This document shows positions 1 to 9,684 of a stretch of 64,000 nt of DNA, piece after piece. The number at the start of each line of letters is the position of its first letter. Positions within the stretch are counted from its first letter, which is position 1. Position numbers and translations under genes: made by a program. The stretch is taken from assembly GCA_021397845.1 (NCBI GenBank), contig CM038043.1, forward strand, positions 29,821,501 to 29,885,500, read 5' to 3'. The notes below the pieces were generated by a model. It worked only from the letters and a program-made list of their open reading frames with translations. It searched no databases and was not told where the DNA came from. Origin of the DNA: Areca catechu (lineage: Eukaryota > Streptophyta > Magnoliopsida > Arecales > Arecaceae).

Positions 1-284
1 GAAAAATATGGACAAAATGATTCACCACAGATTAGGAAGAAAAAACGATCCAAAAACTATGAAAAATAGGAATTAAATGAAGTAATACGGATGAAATTGA
101 AGAAAACTTGGATTCACGGTTTAAATGAGAGAGAAGAGGGAGAGAAATACCTTGAATTGAAGGGGCAATAGGGGAATCAACGTTCCGGAGGTTAGAGGAT
201 GGTTAGGGACCACTAGGGCACTTGGGAAAGGAGGGAAATAAAAAATAAAATAGTTCAGACAAGCCCTAAAAATTCTGAAATTTT

Positions 285-352
285 TGTAAGTGTCGACACT
301 TCAAATTTCTCAAGTGTCGACACTTCGCAAAATCTAAGTGTCGACACATGGC
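285..352. repeat. Palindrome cluster between pol and the extra ORF of element A
   Basis: Three copies of GTGTCGACAC(T/A) lie about 24 bp apart, two of them inside the 14-bp palindrome AAGTGTCGACACTT. They sit just past the RNase H end of element A, in the position where relatives carry the spacer before their extra 3' ORF. The same motif is clustered in the 5' LTR of A (6248-6560). Confidence 0.8.
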
Positions 353-383
353 CAAAAAATTTTCAAGAAAAATTAAAAAATTT

Positions 384-1260
384 TCAAAAAATTAAGGGAT
401 ATTTTAGAATGTTTTGGGACTCAATAAAAGTGATTTTGCGTAAAAATAAATTGGGTAGAGTGAAAATTGATAGAGTTCTAAGAGAAAGGTCAATGATTCC
501 TAACTCTCTTCTTATCATACAAAATCTCTCTTCACTCAAGGGTTTGGTAAATACATCAGCTAGTTGATCATTAGTACACACAAATTCAAGGATTACATTA
601 GAGTTTTGTACATGATCACTTATGAAATGATGTCTTATTTCAACGTATTTTCTTCTTGAATGTTGCACAGGATTCTTAGTTAGATTGATCGCAATAGTAT
701 TGTCAGATCTTATGGGTGTCTTACTTAGTTTAATGCCAAAATCATCGAGTTATTGTTTGATCAATAGGATTTGAGCACAACAACCTCTAGCTACTATATA
801 TTCAGCTTCCGCCGTAGATAGAGTAACCGAATTCTATTTCTTGCTATTCCATGAGATCAAATTAACCCCAAGAAATTGACAGGTTCCACTAGTACTTTTA
901 TAATCAAGTTTATACCCAGCAAAGATAGCATCAGAATAAGCAATTAATTTAAATGAAGAATCTCTAGAGTACCAAAGACCAATATTAATTATGCCAAACA
1001 GTTATCTAAGTATGCGTTTAACAGCCAAAAGATGAGAATCTTTAGGGGCAGACTGATATCTTGCACACATACAGACACTGAACATAATATCTGGCCTACT
1101 AGTAGTTAGGTATAGCAATGAGCCTATCATTCCTCTATAAAGCTTTTGGTCAATGAGCCTATCATTCCTCTATAAAGCTTTTGGTCAATAGATTTACCTA
1201 ATTCATCTTTGTCAAGCTTACAAGAGGAGCCCATTGGTGTACCTAAAGGCTTGGTGTTCT
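384..1260 (-). pseudogene. Element A RNase H domain (broken)
   Basis: The minus strand encodes the copia RNase H end of pol. Towards the C-terminus it has the conserved string ending in LADVFTKPLSEERF (about 480-580), preceded by the HxxxRHHFI region (about 600-640) and, further upstream, the AEYI-like region near 800. Several stops and a 35-bp tandem duplication (1116-1185) break the frame. RNase H removes the RNA template strand during reverse transcription. The identification is firm at family level, and the copy cannot encode a working enzyme. Confidence 0.8.
1116..1185. repeat. Perfect 35-bp tandem duplication inside element A pol
   Basis: The segment beginning CAATGAGCCTATCATTCC occurs twice head to tail (1116-1150 and 1151-1185) with no difference that I can see. 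Because 35 is not a multiple of three it shifts the RT/RNase H frame. The identity of the two units suggests a late event, after the element had stopped being active. Confidence 0.9.
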
Positions 1261-2170
1261 CCATCCCAAACTTTTTCAAAATTTTTTTTTTGTACTTAGC
1301 TTGGTTGATGAAGTTCCCTCTTTGGTTTGCTTTATCTGTAGTCCGAGGAAGTTAAGTTCTCCCATCATGCTCATCTCAAACTCACCCTGCATTAACTTTG
1401 CAAATTCTTGACAAAGAGATTCGTTAGTAGCATTGAATATGATATCATCCACATACACTTGTACTACTAAGAGATCCTCATTCTTCTTTTTCAAAAATAG
1501 AGTAGTATCTACATTACCTCTAGTAAAATCATTTTTGAGCAAGAAAGAACTTAAATGATCATACCAAGCTCTTGGAGCTCGTTTCAAACCATACAAAACT
1601 TTATAAAGTTTAAAAACATTGTTTGAAAATTCATGATTTTCAAAACCAGGTGGTTGCTCAACATAAACCTCTTCTTCGATATAACCATTTAAAAAAGCAC
1701 TTTTGACATCCAGTTGAAATAATTTAAAATCTATAAAACATGCAAAATCCAACAATAGTCTAATTGCCTCAAGTCTAGCGATAGGAGTAAAGGTTTCATC
1801 AAAATCAATCCCTTCCTATTTATTGTATCCTTTGACAACTAGTCTAGATTTATTTTATGTAACAATTCCATTTTCATCAAGTTTGTTTCTAAAAGCTCAT
1901 TTTGTGCCAATAATTGAAACATTCAAAGGTCTATTTACTAAAGTTCAAACATTATTTCTTTTAAATTGATTAAGTTCATCTTGTATAGCATTAATCCAAT
2001 TGCAATCATTTTTAGCTTCTTCAATAGTTTTAGGTTCTATTTGGGATACAAATGCTAAATAATCACAAACATTTCTAAGAGATGATCGAGTACTTACACC
2101 TTTAGATGGATCACCAATGAAAAGTTCTTTGTGGTGTCCATGAGCATACCTCCATTCTTTGGGTAGAGGA
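1261..2170 (-). pseudogene. Element A reverse transcriptase (broken)
   Basis: A 159-codon open stretch (1276-1755) covers the RT palm: KSAFLNGYIEEEVYVEQPPG, LYGLKRAPRAWYDHL, and the catalytic box VYVDDIIF at about 1450. Upstream (1760-2170) the fingers and the link to integrase are present but interrupted by stops. The YVDD box is intact although the whole protein is not. RT copies the element RNA into DNA in cytoplasmic particles. The sequence matches SIRE-type copia RT (RLEAIRLLLAF-like region near 1760). Confidence 0.85.
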
Positions 2171-2429
2171 TCAGGTAATGATGCATTTTCATTTTCTTAA
2201 TCTTGTCCTCTTTCATTGTTTTGATCATCTTCTTGTTCCTTGGTAGGCTTTTCATTGTTATTCACCTCTTCAGTTCTTTTGGTACCTATTTCATCATAAA
2301 GCACATCTTATTTTCTAGAAGATTTCTGGTTAGAATCATCAAATACAACATGTATGGATTCTTCAATAATAAGTCTGTTGAAGACCTTGTATGCCTTGCT
2401 AGATGTAGAGTAGCCTAGAAAGACACCCT

Positions 2430-3470
2430 CATCTGATTTGGAATCAAATTAGCTTAAATTATCTTTACCATTCTTTAAGATGAAATAACGGCATCCAAAA
2501 ACTCGAAAATATCTGATTGAAGGTTTTCTACCCTTCCAAAGCTCATAAGGTGTTTTCTTTAAAATCGGTCGAATTAAAACATGGTTCAAAACATAGCATG
2601 CAATGTTTATGGCTTCCGCCCAAAAATATCTAGGTAGGTCATTTTCGCAAAGCATGGTACTTGCCATTTCTTCAAGAGTTCTATTTTTCTTTTCTACCAT
2701 CCCATTTTGTTGAGGTATCCTAGGTGCAGATAAATTATGATGAATGCCATTTTCAATACAATATTTATCAAAATCAGAATTTTCAAATTAAGTTCCATGG
2801 TCACTACTCAAAGATACAATTAAAATACCTTTTTTATTTGAAACTCTTTTATGAAATCTAATGAATGCAGTAAACGTTTCATCTTTGAGTGCTAAAAACA
2901 TGACCCATGTAAAATGTGAGAAATCATCTACAATAACTAGACCGTACTTCTTACCTCCCAAACTAGATATTCTAGTTGGCCCAAAAGGTCCATATGAAGC
3001 AACTCTAAGGGTCTAGATGTAGAGACTACTCCTTTTGGTTTAAAAGATGATTTTGTTTGTTTTCCAAGTTGGCAAGCACTACAAATCTTATCTTTTTCAA
3101 AAGTAAGTTTTAGTAAATATTTTATCAAATTCTTTTTGCTAAGTTTTGAAATCAAATGCGTACTTGCATGTCCTAGTCTACAATACCAAAGCTAACTAGT
3201 TTCATTGATCTTGGCTTCGATTGCCACAAGGCATTGACCATTTTGAACAGGACGATCATCAAGATCAACCATATAAATATTGTCATGCCTATGACCAATG
3301 AACTTGATGCCATTATCATCTAGACTATAAACAATGCACATTGAAGATTCGAAAACAACTTTGAAATCCTTATCACAAAATTGACTATTGCTAAGTAAAT
3401 TGTGTTTCAAACCATCAACATACAATATATTATCAAGTAAGTAGAAGGGGTGATATGGACTTTACCAATT
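2430..3470 (-). pseudogene. Element A pre-integrase and integrase (broken)
   Basis: Open stretches on the minus strand give a pre-integrase HHCC region (3192-3425, and 2937-3155 with CSACQLGKQTKSSFKP and LELLHMDLLG, holding the first catalytic Asp) and the late integrase core (2449-2700 with ERKNRTLEEMA, holding the catalytic Glu, then RKPSIRYFRVFGCRYFILKN). Frameshifts and stops separate them. Integrase joins the cDNA to host DNA. The order before RT is the diagnostic copia order. Confidence 0.82.
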
Positions 3471-5335
3471 CCGACAATCTTGCCATTTCCATTATCATCA
3501 AATGTTACATTACCTCCATTCTGATACTCAAGTGATAAGAACTACTCCATAACTCCAGTCATGTGCCTTAAGCAACCGTTGTCGAGGTACCATATTCTTC
3601 TTTTATTGGTTGCAAGGCACACCTACAATAAAAATTTGGTAGAGACTTTAGGTACCCAAGTTATCTAGGGTCCTTTCAGGTTAGTGGTAATGGTTCCTTT
3701 TGGAACCCAAACTTTCTTAAGATTACTAATTTTTCTTTTATTTCACAAGTAAGATTTATGTCCTACAATACCACAAGTATAGCAAGTAATAGATGATGGT
3801 GCAAGCACAAAGAAATTCTGGAAAGACTTTTGCTATTTTTGAGTTTTAAAATCTAAACTGGCTTTGTTGAAAATAGAACTTTGATTATTTAAAAGCATGT
3901 TTAATTTTTCAGAACTGTATGTAAATTTTTTAATAAATGGTTTTAGCTTTTCAAGTTCTTCTTTGTACTTTTTGTTTTCTTGCAAAATCTCATTATTTCA
4001 TTTTGAAAGGTTTTAATTTGATACAGAAGAGTTTTTCTTTTTCAAAACTTCCTTTTTCTTTTTCAAGAAGAATAATTTTATCATTTAGCTTTTTATTTTG
4101 AAGAAGCAAGCAATCATTCTCAGTTGAAAACTTGTCATTTACTTTAACTAAATCCAATGTTTGCCATTTTAGTTCTTTATGCTTTGATTCAGTTTTTGAA
4201 ATTTAATAACTAATTCGTCAAAAGCTTCATGCAACTCATCAAAAGTAAACTCATTTTCGGTTTCGAAAAATACCTCATCATTATCGGCCATCAAATAGAA
4301 GTTTGCAACTTCTTGCTGTTCTTCCTCAGAACTGGAGTCCTCGCTATCACTCCAGGTTGCCATCATGTCCTTCTTTCTTAGTCTTCTTCTGCTCTTTCTA
4401 AGTAGGGGACAGTCCATTTTGAAGTGGACCGGTTTCTTGCATTCAAAGCATGTGGGCTACTCCTTCCCTTTCTCCTTTTCCTTTTCTTTGCTAGGCTCTC
4501 CTGTTAGAGGTTTCTTCTTAAAGTTATACTTCTTCTTTCTTATGAACTTCCTGAATTTTCTATCCATGAGAGCCGTCATATCTTCTTCATCTTCTTCTTT
4601 TGAATCTTCACTTGATTCATCTTTATTGGTAGACATGAAGGCGATCACTTTCTTCTTTTTGTCAACATCCATATTCTTTTGTTTTAATGAAAGCTCATAT
4701 GTCATCAATGAGCCCAACAATTGCTCGAGAAGAAGAGTGTTGACGTCCTTGGCTTCTTCTATAGTAGTCACCTTGGCATCCCATGAAGCCAGAAGAGACC
4801 TGAGAAGTTTGTTTACAAGTTCACCGTTAGATATAATTTTTCCTAAGCTTCTCATGCCATTCATAATATTTGTGAACCTAGTATACATCTCACTTATAGA
4901 TTTAGTAGGTTCCATTTTGAATATTTTATATATATGAATAAGCATGTTAACTTTAGTTATTTTCACTTGGTGTGTACCATCATGGGTAACCTCAAGTGTG
5001 TCCCATATTTTCTTAGTGGAAAGATAGTTAGAGATTCTATTGAATTCACTCGGATCCAAGGAGCAAAACAATAGATTTATAGCCTTAGCATTAAGCTCTA
5101 TTTGCTTAATGTCATTTTCATCCCAATCATCTTCAATTTTGGGAGTGGGAATGCCATTAATCAACATAGTTGGCTGATGAGGACCTTTGACAATTGTCCT
5201 CCAAAAATTATAATCAATGGCTTGTATGAATATGCGTATGCAAGTTTTTCATTAAGTATAGTTTGTGCCATTAAATAGTGGGGGACGGTTTGAAGCTTGA
5301 CCTTCAACAACACCCATTCCTATTGGAGTTGCCAT
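3471..5335 (-). pseudogene. Element A gag and protease (broken)
   Basis: Gag starts at the ATG at 5335-5333 (MATPIGMGV) about 45 bp inside the primer site, as in the sister copies, and hits a stop after about 25 codons. The main open part is 4457-5167, a UBN2-type capsid domain followed by a Lys-rich stretch. The zinc knuckle lies near 4420-4470 (CFECKKPVHFKMDC, CCHC with the usual Gly replaced by Val), followed by an acidic serine run. The protease site near 3580 reads LDNGC where the family has LDSGC, so the catalytic D-S/T-G triad is altered. Gag forms the particle and protease would cleave the polyprotein. Confidence 0.82.
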
Positions 5336-5379
5336 GATCTTTTACTCAAGATCCTTGGACCTACAAGAGAGTACCAGTG

Positions 5380-5391
5380 CTCTGATACCAC
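5380..5391 (-). promoter_or_regulatory. Primer binding site of element A
   Basis: The minus strand reads TGGTATCAGAGC two bases inside the 5' LTR, a full match to the primer site used by many plant LTR retrotransposons with initiator tRNA-Met. Confidence 0.92.
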
Positions 5392-5393
5392 TT

Positions 5394-6862
5394 GTTGCCC
5401 ACAAATGGAGCCCAAGAGATGGGGATGAATTGGGTCTTTTAAAAATTAAAATAATTATGGGTAGGCCATGTAGTGTTTCTGGATAATGCACTCAAGTATA
5501 TGCAGCGAAAAATCAATTAATAGAGAGCAGGAAGTAAAGTGCAAGTAATTAAAAAGAGATAATCACACACAAATACCATGTTTTATAGTGATTCAGTGTT
5601 CTCCAAGCACATACGTCCACTCCCCAAGCTCTCCTTGGAAATTTTCACTATAATCTCTTCAAAGATTACAGCCGACTTATTTTCCAAGGCTCACAAGTCA
5701 AAACTTAAGTTGGTTTTGTCACCTAGGCTCACCAACAAACCTTTACACTTGTTTTGTCTTTGGGCTCACAAGTCAACCCTAGTTAGTTTTGGCTCACCAA
5801 CAACCTTACAACCTGCTTTCAAGAACCTTGAAAGCTAGGTCAAACAATAATAAATTCAGAATACAAGAATTTAAACATAAGTAAACTCTCTTCTTAGAGT
5901 GGATGAGGAATCTTTGAAGCTCTTGAATGATTGCTTGATATGACTTGACTTGGAATCTTCTCAAGAACACTTTTGGAAAGATGAAATGAAAGGAATGTAG
6001 GCTTTTTTAGTGGAATCTCTTCTTTTTAGCTTTTGAAAGTGGAATTCTTGAAGAAGGACTTTAACTCTTGGATATTTTCTTGCTTTTCTCTCTTCTCTTG
6101 CTTCATTAATGAGTTTGGTGAAGCTTAAATACATGAAAAACATCCAAAAAATCATTTTAGACCTTTAGGGATCAAGAATTAGCCATTAGGAGCTAAAAAC
6201 ACAAAATCAAGCTATCAGAAAATAGTTCCATTAAGGCTATCAGAACCCGAGTGTCGACACTTGGCTATCAGGTGTCGACACTTGGCTGTCAGGTGTCGAC
6301 ACTTGGCTTCTATGTGTCGACACTTGAACTTTCAAGTGTCGACAATTGATTCTCAGGTGTCGACACTTGACACAAAAATTCTCCAAAGGCAAGTTTTGTA
6401 TTTTCCAAAAGTCTCGGGCCTTGAGTCGACACTTGGAAACTTAAGTGTCGATAATTGAATTTTAAGTATCGACACTTGAGTTCTACGTGTCAACACTTGG
6501 CATGTCATGGAAAATTTCTGCATGCCAAATGCTGAAGTGTCGACACTTGGGCTCCCAAGTGTCGATACTTAGTTCTGCAATTTTCAAAAGCAAGTGCCAA
6601 ACATGCCGAAAACATAAAGATTTTTCATGAAACTTAAATGCAACATATATATACATAATAATTGAACATATTTGTGTTCTTTTTGGATGGAGAAGACTTC
6701 ATAAATCATGAAGAAATGCTTTGTGCCAAAGTATGCCATGATACTCTAACTTTGAAAATTTGAGGTGCTTGATTCCTGAAAACTCATAACTATAAATAAT
6801 CATTAGTATAAAATATATACTCAACGTTTTATTTTTCATCAAAATCAAGGGTAAACCCAACA
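5394..6862 (-). repeat. 5' LTR of element A (1469 bp)
   Basis: On the plus strand it runs from TGTTGCCC to ACCCAACA, giving the TG...CA ends, and is bounded inside by the primer site. It aligns with the LTRs of H, C, D and B: the edge next to the primer site carries the GGGCAACA end, and the other edge has the 'CCTTGATTTTGATGA' start seen in H. The stretch 6248-6560 is packed with GTCGAC palindromes. A TATA-like run lies near 6644-6660. Confidence 0.9.
6248..6560. repeat. Phased GTCGAC palindrome array in the LTR of element A
   Basis: At least seven copies of GTGTCGACACTT and several one-base variants occur here. From 6252 to about 6375 the units repeat with a 21-bp period (once 22): GTGTCGACACTTGGCTATCA and relatives. 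The core AAGTGTCGACACTT is a perfect 14-bp palindrome containing GTCGAC. The array is not coding: the small open frame across it is a by-product of the repeat. Confidence 0.9.
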
Positions 6863-6864
6863 GT

Positions 6865-7194
6865 TGTGGTGGTGATGATACAGATGTCCTTGATGATGAT
6901 AGCGATTGTAGTGACGACAAAACAGGAGACTACGAGATCGTCAGCAGAGAGGCTCACACTCCAGTTACTTTTATAGTTCCTCCTAGAGATGATCAGCTTG
7001 CCACTACACCTATGTTTCTGACACCAGTCGAGACTCTGCCTCCTCCATGTACTAGATCTTACCGGGCTGTACGCCATTTTGGTCCTTCCACTAGGACTAG
7101 GAGCCATAGCACTCTTAAGACCCCTAGATCTCTTACTTTTAGGACCAGGATTAGTGCTCCTATTTACTTTGAGCATCCATCTGATGAGGAGTAG
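6865..7194 (+). CDS. C-terminal part of the extra 3' ORF of element H
   Basis: About 109 codons are open without a stop from the edge of element A to TAG at 7192-7194. The product starts acidic (GDDTDVLDDDSDCSDD), then has a Pro/Thr-rich middle and a basic Arg/Ser/Thr-rich part (RTRSHSTLKTPRSL), and ends HPSDEE. The extra ORFs of B and D have the same plan: a basic Arg/Lys/Thr-rich stretch and then a short serine/acidic tail. In SIRE-type elements this position holds a so-called env-like ORF of unproven function. No membrane segment is visible in this part. The N-terminal part is lost to the insertion of A. Confidence 0.6.
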   Translation, partial: CGGDDTDVLDDDSDCSDDKTGDYEIVSREAHTPVTFIVPPRDDQLATTPMFLTPVETLPPPCTRSYRAVRHFGPSTRTRSHSTLKTPRSLTFRTRISAPIYFEHPSDEE

Positions 7195-7753
7195 CCTCAT
7201 AAATGTTTACCATGTTGTTTATGTTTATGCTTTTAGCTTACTATGTATCAGGTTATATTCACCTTTACTATGTATCAGTTTTAGTCATGTATCAGTTTAT
7301 GCTATGCAAGCAATGTTGTATTGAAATTCTCATTGAATATATGAAAGCTGAAAGCTTATGTTTATCTCATGATTACTCTTCTTTTTGTCCATTGGCTTTG
7401 ATACCAACTAATATTTATTAATTTTCGAATCATAGCCTCTAACCAACCTTGTATACATTAATTAAGGGGGAGTTTACTCTTTTTTTATTTTTAATGTTGA
7501 CAAAAAGGGGGAGTAAGATACATATATAAGCATCTTCTATAAATTTTGAAATATTTCAGAGCTTATCAAACATAAGGGGAGAGAAAATAATCTTTCAACC
7601 TGGTTTGGTACTTCTCCTCCATGAAACTGTGTTGCATAAACCTTGATATATTGAATTTAAAGTGTTTGCTCTCTTGAATAAGTGTTCAGTATCTTTAATT
7701 GAATTTAAATGCTTGTATACTCAAGGTTTTGTCATCATCAAAAAGGAGAAGAT
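7195..7753 (+). other. 3' untranslated region of element H with repeated oligopurine tracts
   Basis: There is no gene here. Purine runs occur at 7466-7472 (AAGGGGGAG), 7500-7515 (ACAAAAAGGGGGAGTAAG) and 7574-7587 (AAGGGGAGAGAAAA), and the tract AAAAAGGAGAAGAT lies directly before the LTR at 7754. The last should be the plus-strand primer. The others resemble extra polypurine tracts, which are known from SIRE-type elements. Confidence 0.7.
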
Positions 7754-9245
7754 TGTTGGCTTTAGCCCCTGATTTTGATGAATAACAAAACATTGAGTAT
7801 ATATTTTATACTAATATTTCAATTGTAGTTATGAGTTTCAGGATACAGGCACCTAAAATTCTTAATATAAAAGTATCATGCCACTTTCTGGAAGTCGAGC
7901 AATTTTCATATCTTAAGAAGTCTTCTCAACTGAAAAAGCCCTCAAAATAGATTAATCAGAGCTTTACAAGAAAGTGTATTGAAGTTTTATTGAAGAACTT
8001 TTTGAATTTTGAAGGTTGAAACAAGTTTCTGACAAGTTGCAGAGTCAAGTGTCGACTCATGGCACACTATGTGTCGACACTTCAGAAACTGGCACGCAGA
8101 AAATCCCTTTGGCATTCCAAGTGTTGACTCATAGGAATCAAGTGTCGACTCACAAAAGTCAGGTGTCGACTCACAGAAATGAAGTGTCGACTAATGGCCA
8201 TGATTTTTTGAAGATATAGAACTATGCCATTTGGAGGTTTTTGTGTCAAGTGTCGACTCAGAGAATGCAAGTGTTGACTCATAGCCTGAGAACAGAAAAA
8301 GGATAGAATCTTGGTTTTTCAAGTATTTATACCTTGAGTCGACTCATGTTAACCCAAGTGTCGACTCATGAAGACTCAAGTATCGATTCACAAAAGTCAA
8401 GAGTCAACTCACGGGTTCTGACAACTATAACGGCTATATTTTTTTAGCGATAGAATTGATCCCTACAAGCTTCCAACGGCTAGTTTTGCTCCACCAACGG
8501 TCTCAAACCATTTTTTGGATGTTTTTGAAGTATTTAAGCTTCACCAAACTCATTCATGAATTATTGAACACACAAGAGACAATACATTCCTTGAGAACAT
8601 CACTTCCAAAGTCAAAAAGAGAAGATTCCACTAAAAAAGCTTACAAGCCTTCATTTCAGCATTCCAAAAGTATCTTTGAAGTGATTCCAAAGAAGGCAAC
8701 AAGTTAAGCAATCATCAATAGCCTCAAAGCTTCCATATTCTACTCTATAAGAGAGTTTGATTGTGCTTTTATTCTTGTATCTTTGACTTTGTTCTTTGTT
8801 GACCTAGTTTTCAAGGTTTTGAAACTAGGTTGTAAAGGTTGTTGGTGAGCCAAAGTGATAAAACCAACTAGGATTTGACTTCTGAGCCCAAAGACAAAAC
8901 AAGTTATAAAGGTTGTTGGTGAGCCTGGGTGACAAAACCAACTTAGATTTTGACTTGTGAGCCTTGGAAAACAAGTTGGTTGTAATCTTGAAGATATTAT
9001 AGTGAAATTCCCAAGGGAGGCTTGGGGAGTGGATGTAGGTGCTTGGATTGCAACGAACCACTATAAAACTGTGTTTGTGTGTGATTGCTCACTCTATTAC
9101 TTGCATTTAATTTTCTATTATCGACCATATATCTTTTAGAGCTAAATCACTTTGTTTCACAAACACTTCAAGTTCAACACATAATCGTTCAAATTTTTTG
9201 AAAGATCCAATTCACCCCTCTCTTGGGCTCCATTTCTGGGCAACA
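7754..9245 (+). repeat. 3' LTR of element H (1492 bp)
   Basis: It runs from TGTTGGCTTTAGCCCC to CTGGGCAACA and is flanked on the left by an oligopurine tract. It is the reverse-orientation relative of the LTR of A. The part 8047-8420 holds GTGTCGACTC repeats, and in 8127-8200 three units in a row have a 21-bp period. A TATA-like run lies close to its left end (about 7797). Confidence 0.9.
8047..8420. repeat. GTCGACTCA array in the LTR of element H
   Basis: About a dozen copies of GTGTCGACTCA or near variants occur, with 21-bp spacing for the consecutive units around 8127-8200. One copy near 8070 keeps the fully palindromic form GTGTCGACAC found in A and C, which links the two variants. Confidence 0.88.
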
Positions 9246-9249
9246 CTTA

Positions 9250-9684
9250 CACATAGGGGAACTTGAGGAGGAAGAGCCTAAACCCACAGATGAATTAGGA
9301 GAGGAAATCTATGAAGCTGAGGAGAACCTGATAGATGCATATGAAGGTGATGAGGAGGAAGATGAGCAGTCTGACCTGTTAGGGATAGTTAGGTGCATCC
9401 TAGCCCAAACAAAAATACAAGAGGACTGGCGCAGGACCAATATCCTATAGACCTTTATGAAATTAGGGGAACAGGTATGCAAAATCATCATCGATATTGG
9501 GAGCTGCGTGAATGCTATCTCAGCCAAGGAAGTTAGAACCCTAGGCTTGACTGTAGTTCCCCATCCTAGCCCCGATAAGGTTTCATGGATCGACTCAACC
9601 TCCATCCCCATCAAGCTTCGATGCCCAGTCCAGATTCAGCTACAATCTTATCAAGAAAAGGTGTGGTGCAATGTCATACCATGA
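9250..9684 (+). pseudogene. Element K gag tail and protease
   Basis: The acidic gag tail (EEEIYEAEENLIDAYEGDEE) is followed by VRCILAQTKIQEDWRRTNIL and then, after one stop at 9448, by the aspartic protease region KIIIDIGSCVNAIS, where the family (G) has IDSGS, so the catalytic triad is changed to D-I-G. The frame ends at TGA 9682-9684, which overlaps the ATG of the pol frame as ATGA. Confidence 0.75.

Larger units (their letters stand above)
1..6862 (-). mobile_element. Element A: SIRE/Maximus-type Ty1/copia retrotransposon, left part off window
   Basis: Reading leftward on the minus strand the order is 5' LTR (5394-6862), primer binding site, gag, protease, integrase, RT, RNase H, and then a spacer that should lead to an extra 3' ORF outside the window. 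This order (integrase before RT) defines Ty1/copia. The gag start, the acidic serine-rich stretch after the zinc knuckle and the 1.47-kb LTR are typical of the SIRE/Maximus lineage. The copy is dead: gag, integrase and RT are each broken. It is inserted in element H, whose extra ORF resumes directly at 6863. The expected TSD is GTTGT (6863-6867), with its partner beyond the left edge. Confidence 0.9.
6863..9245 (+). mobile_element. Element H: 3' end of a plus-strand SIRE-type copia
   Basis: What is visible is the C-terminal part of an extra ORF, a 3' untranslated region with several oligopurine tracts, and a complete 3' LTR ending at 9245 in GGGCAACA. Element A interrupts it on the left. On its right the chromovirus K gag frame begins at once, so H is inserted in K. 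The expected TSD is CTTAC (9246-9250) with its partner beyond the left edge. Confidence 0.85.

Noticed and set aside
4365..4937. 190-codon plus-strand open frame
   Set aside because: It is the antisense of the gag of element A; the hydrophobic look comes from reading Lys-rich codons backwards.
6261..6458. 21-bp periodic repeats with near-equal spacers, looking like a CRISPR array or a small open frame
   Set aside because: Repeat plus spacer is only 21 bp, the spacers are similar to one another, and the array lies inside a plant retrotransposon LTR. The open frame is a by-product of the repeat.
6863..7194. A separate host gene at the start of H
   Set aside because: Its basic stretch and acidic tail, its place before purine tracts and an LTR, and its break at the edge of element A mark it as the end of the element's extra ORF.
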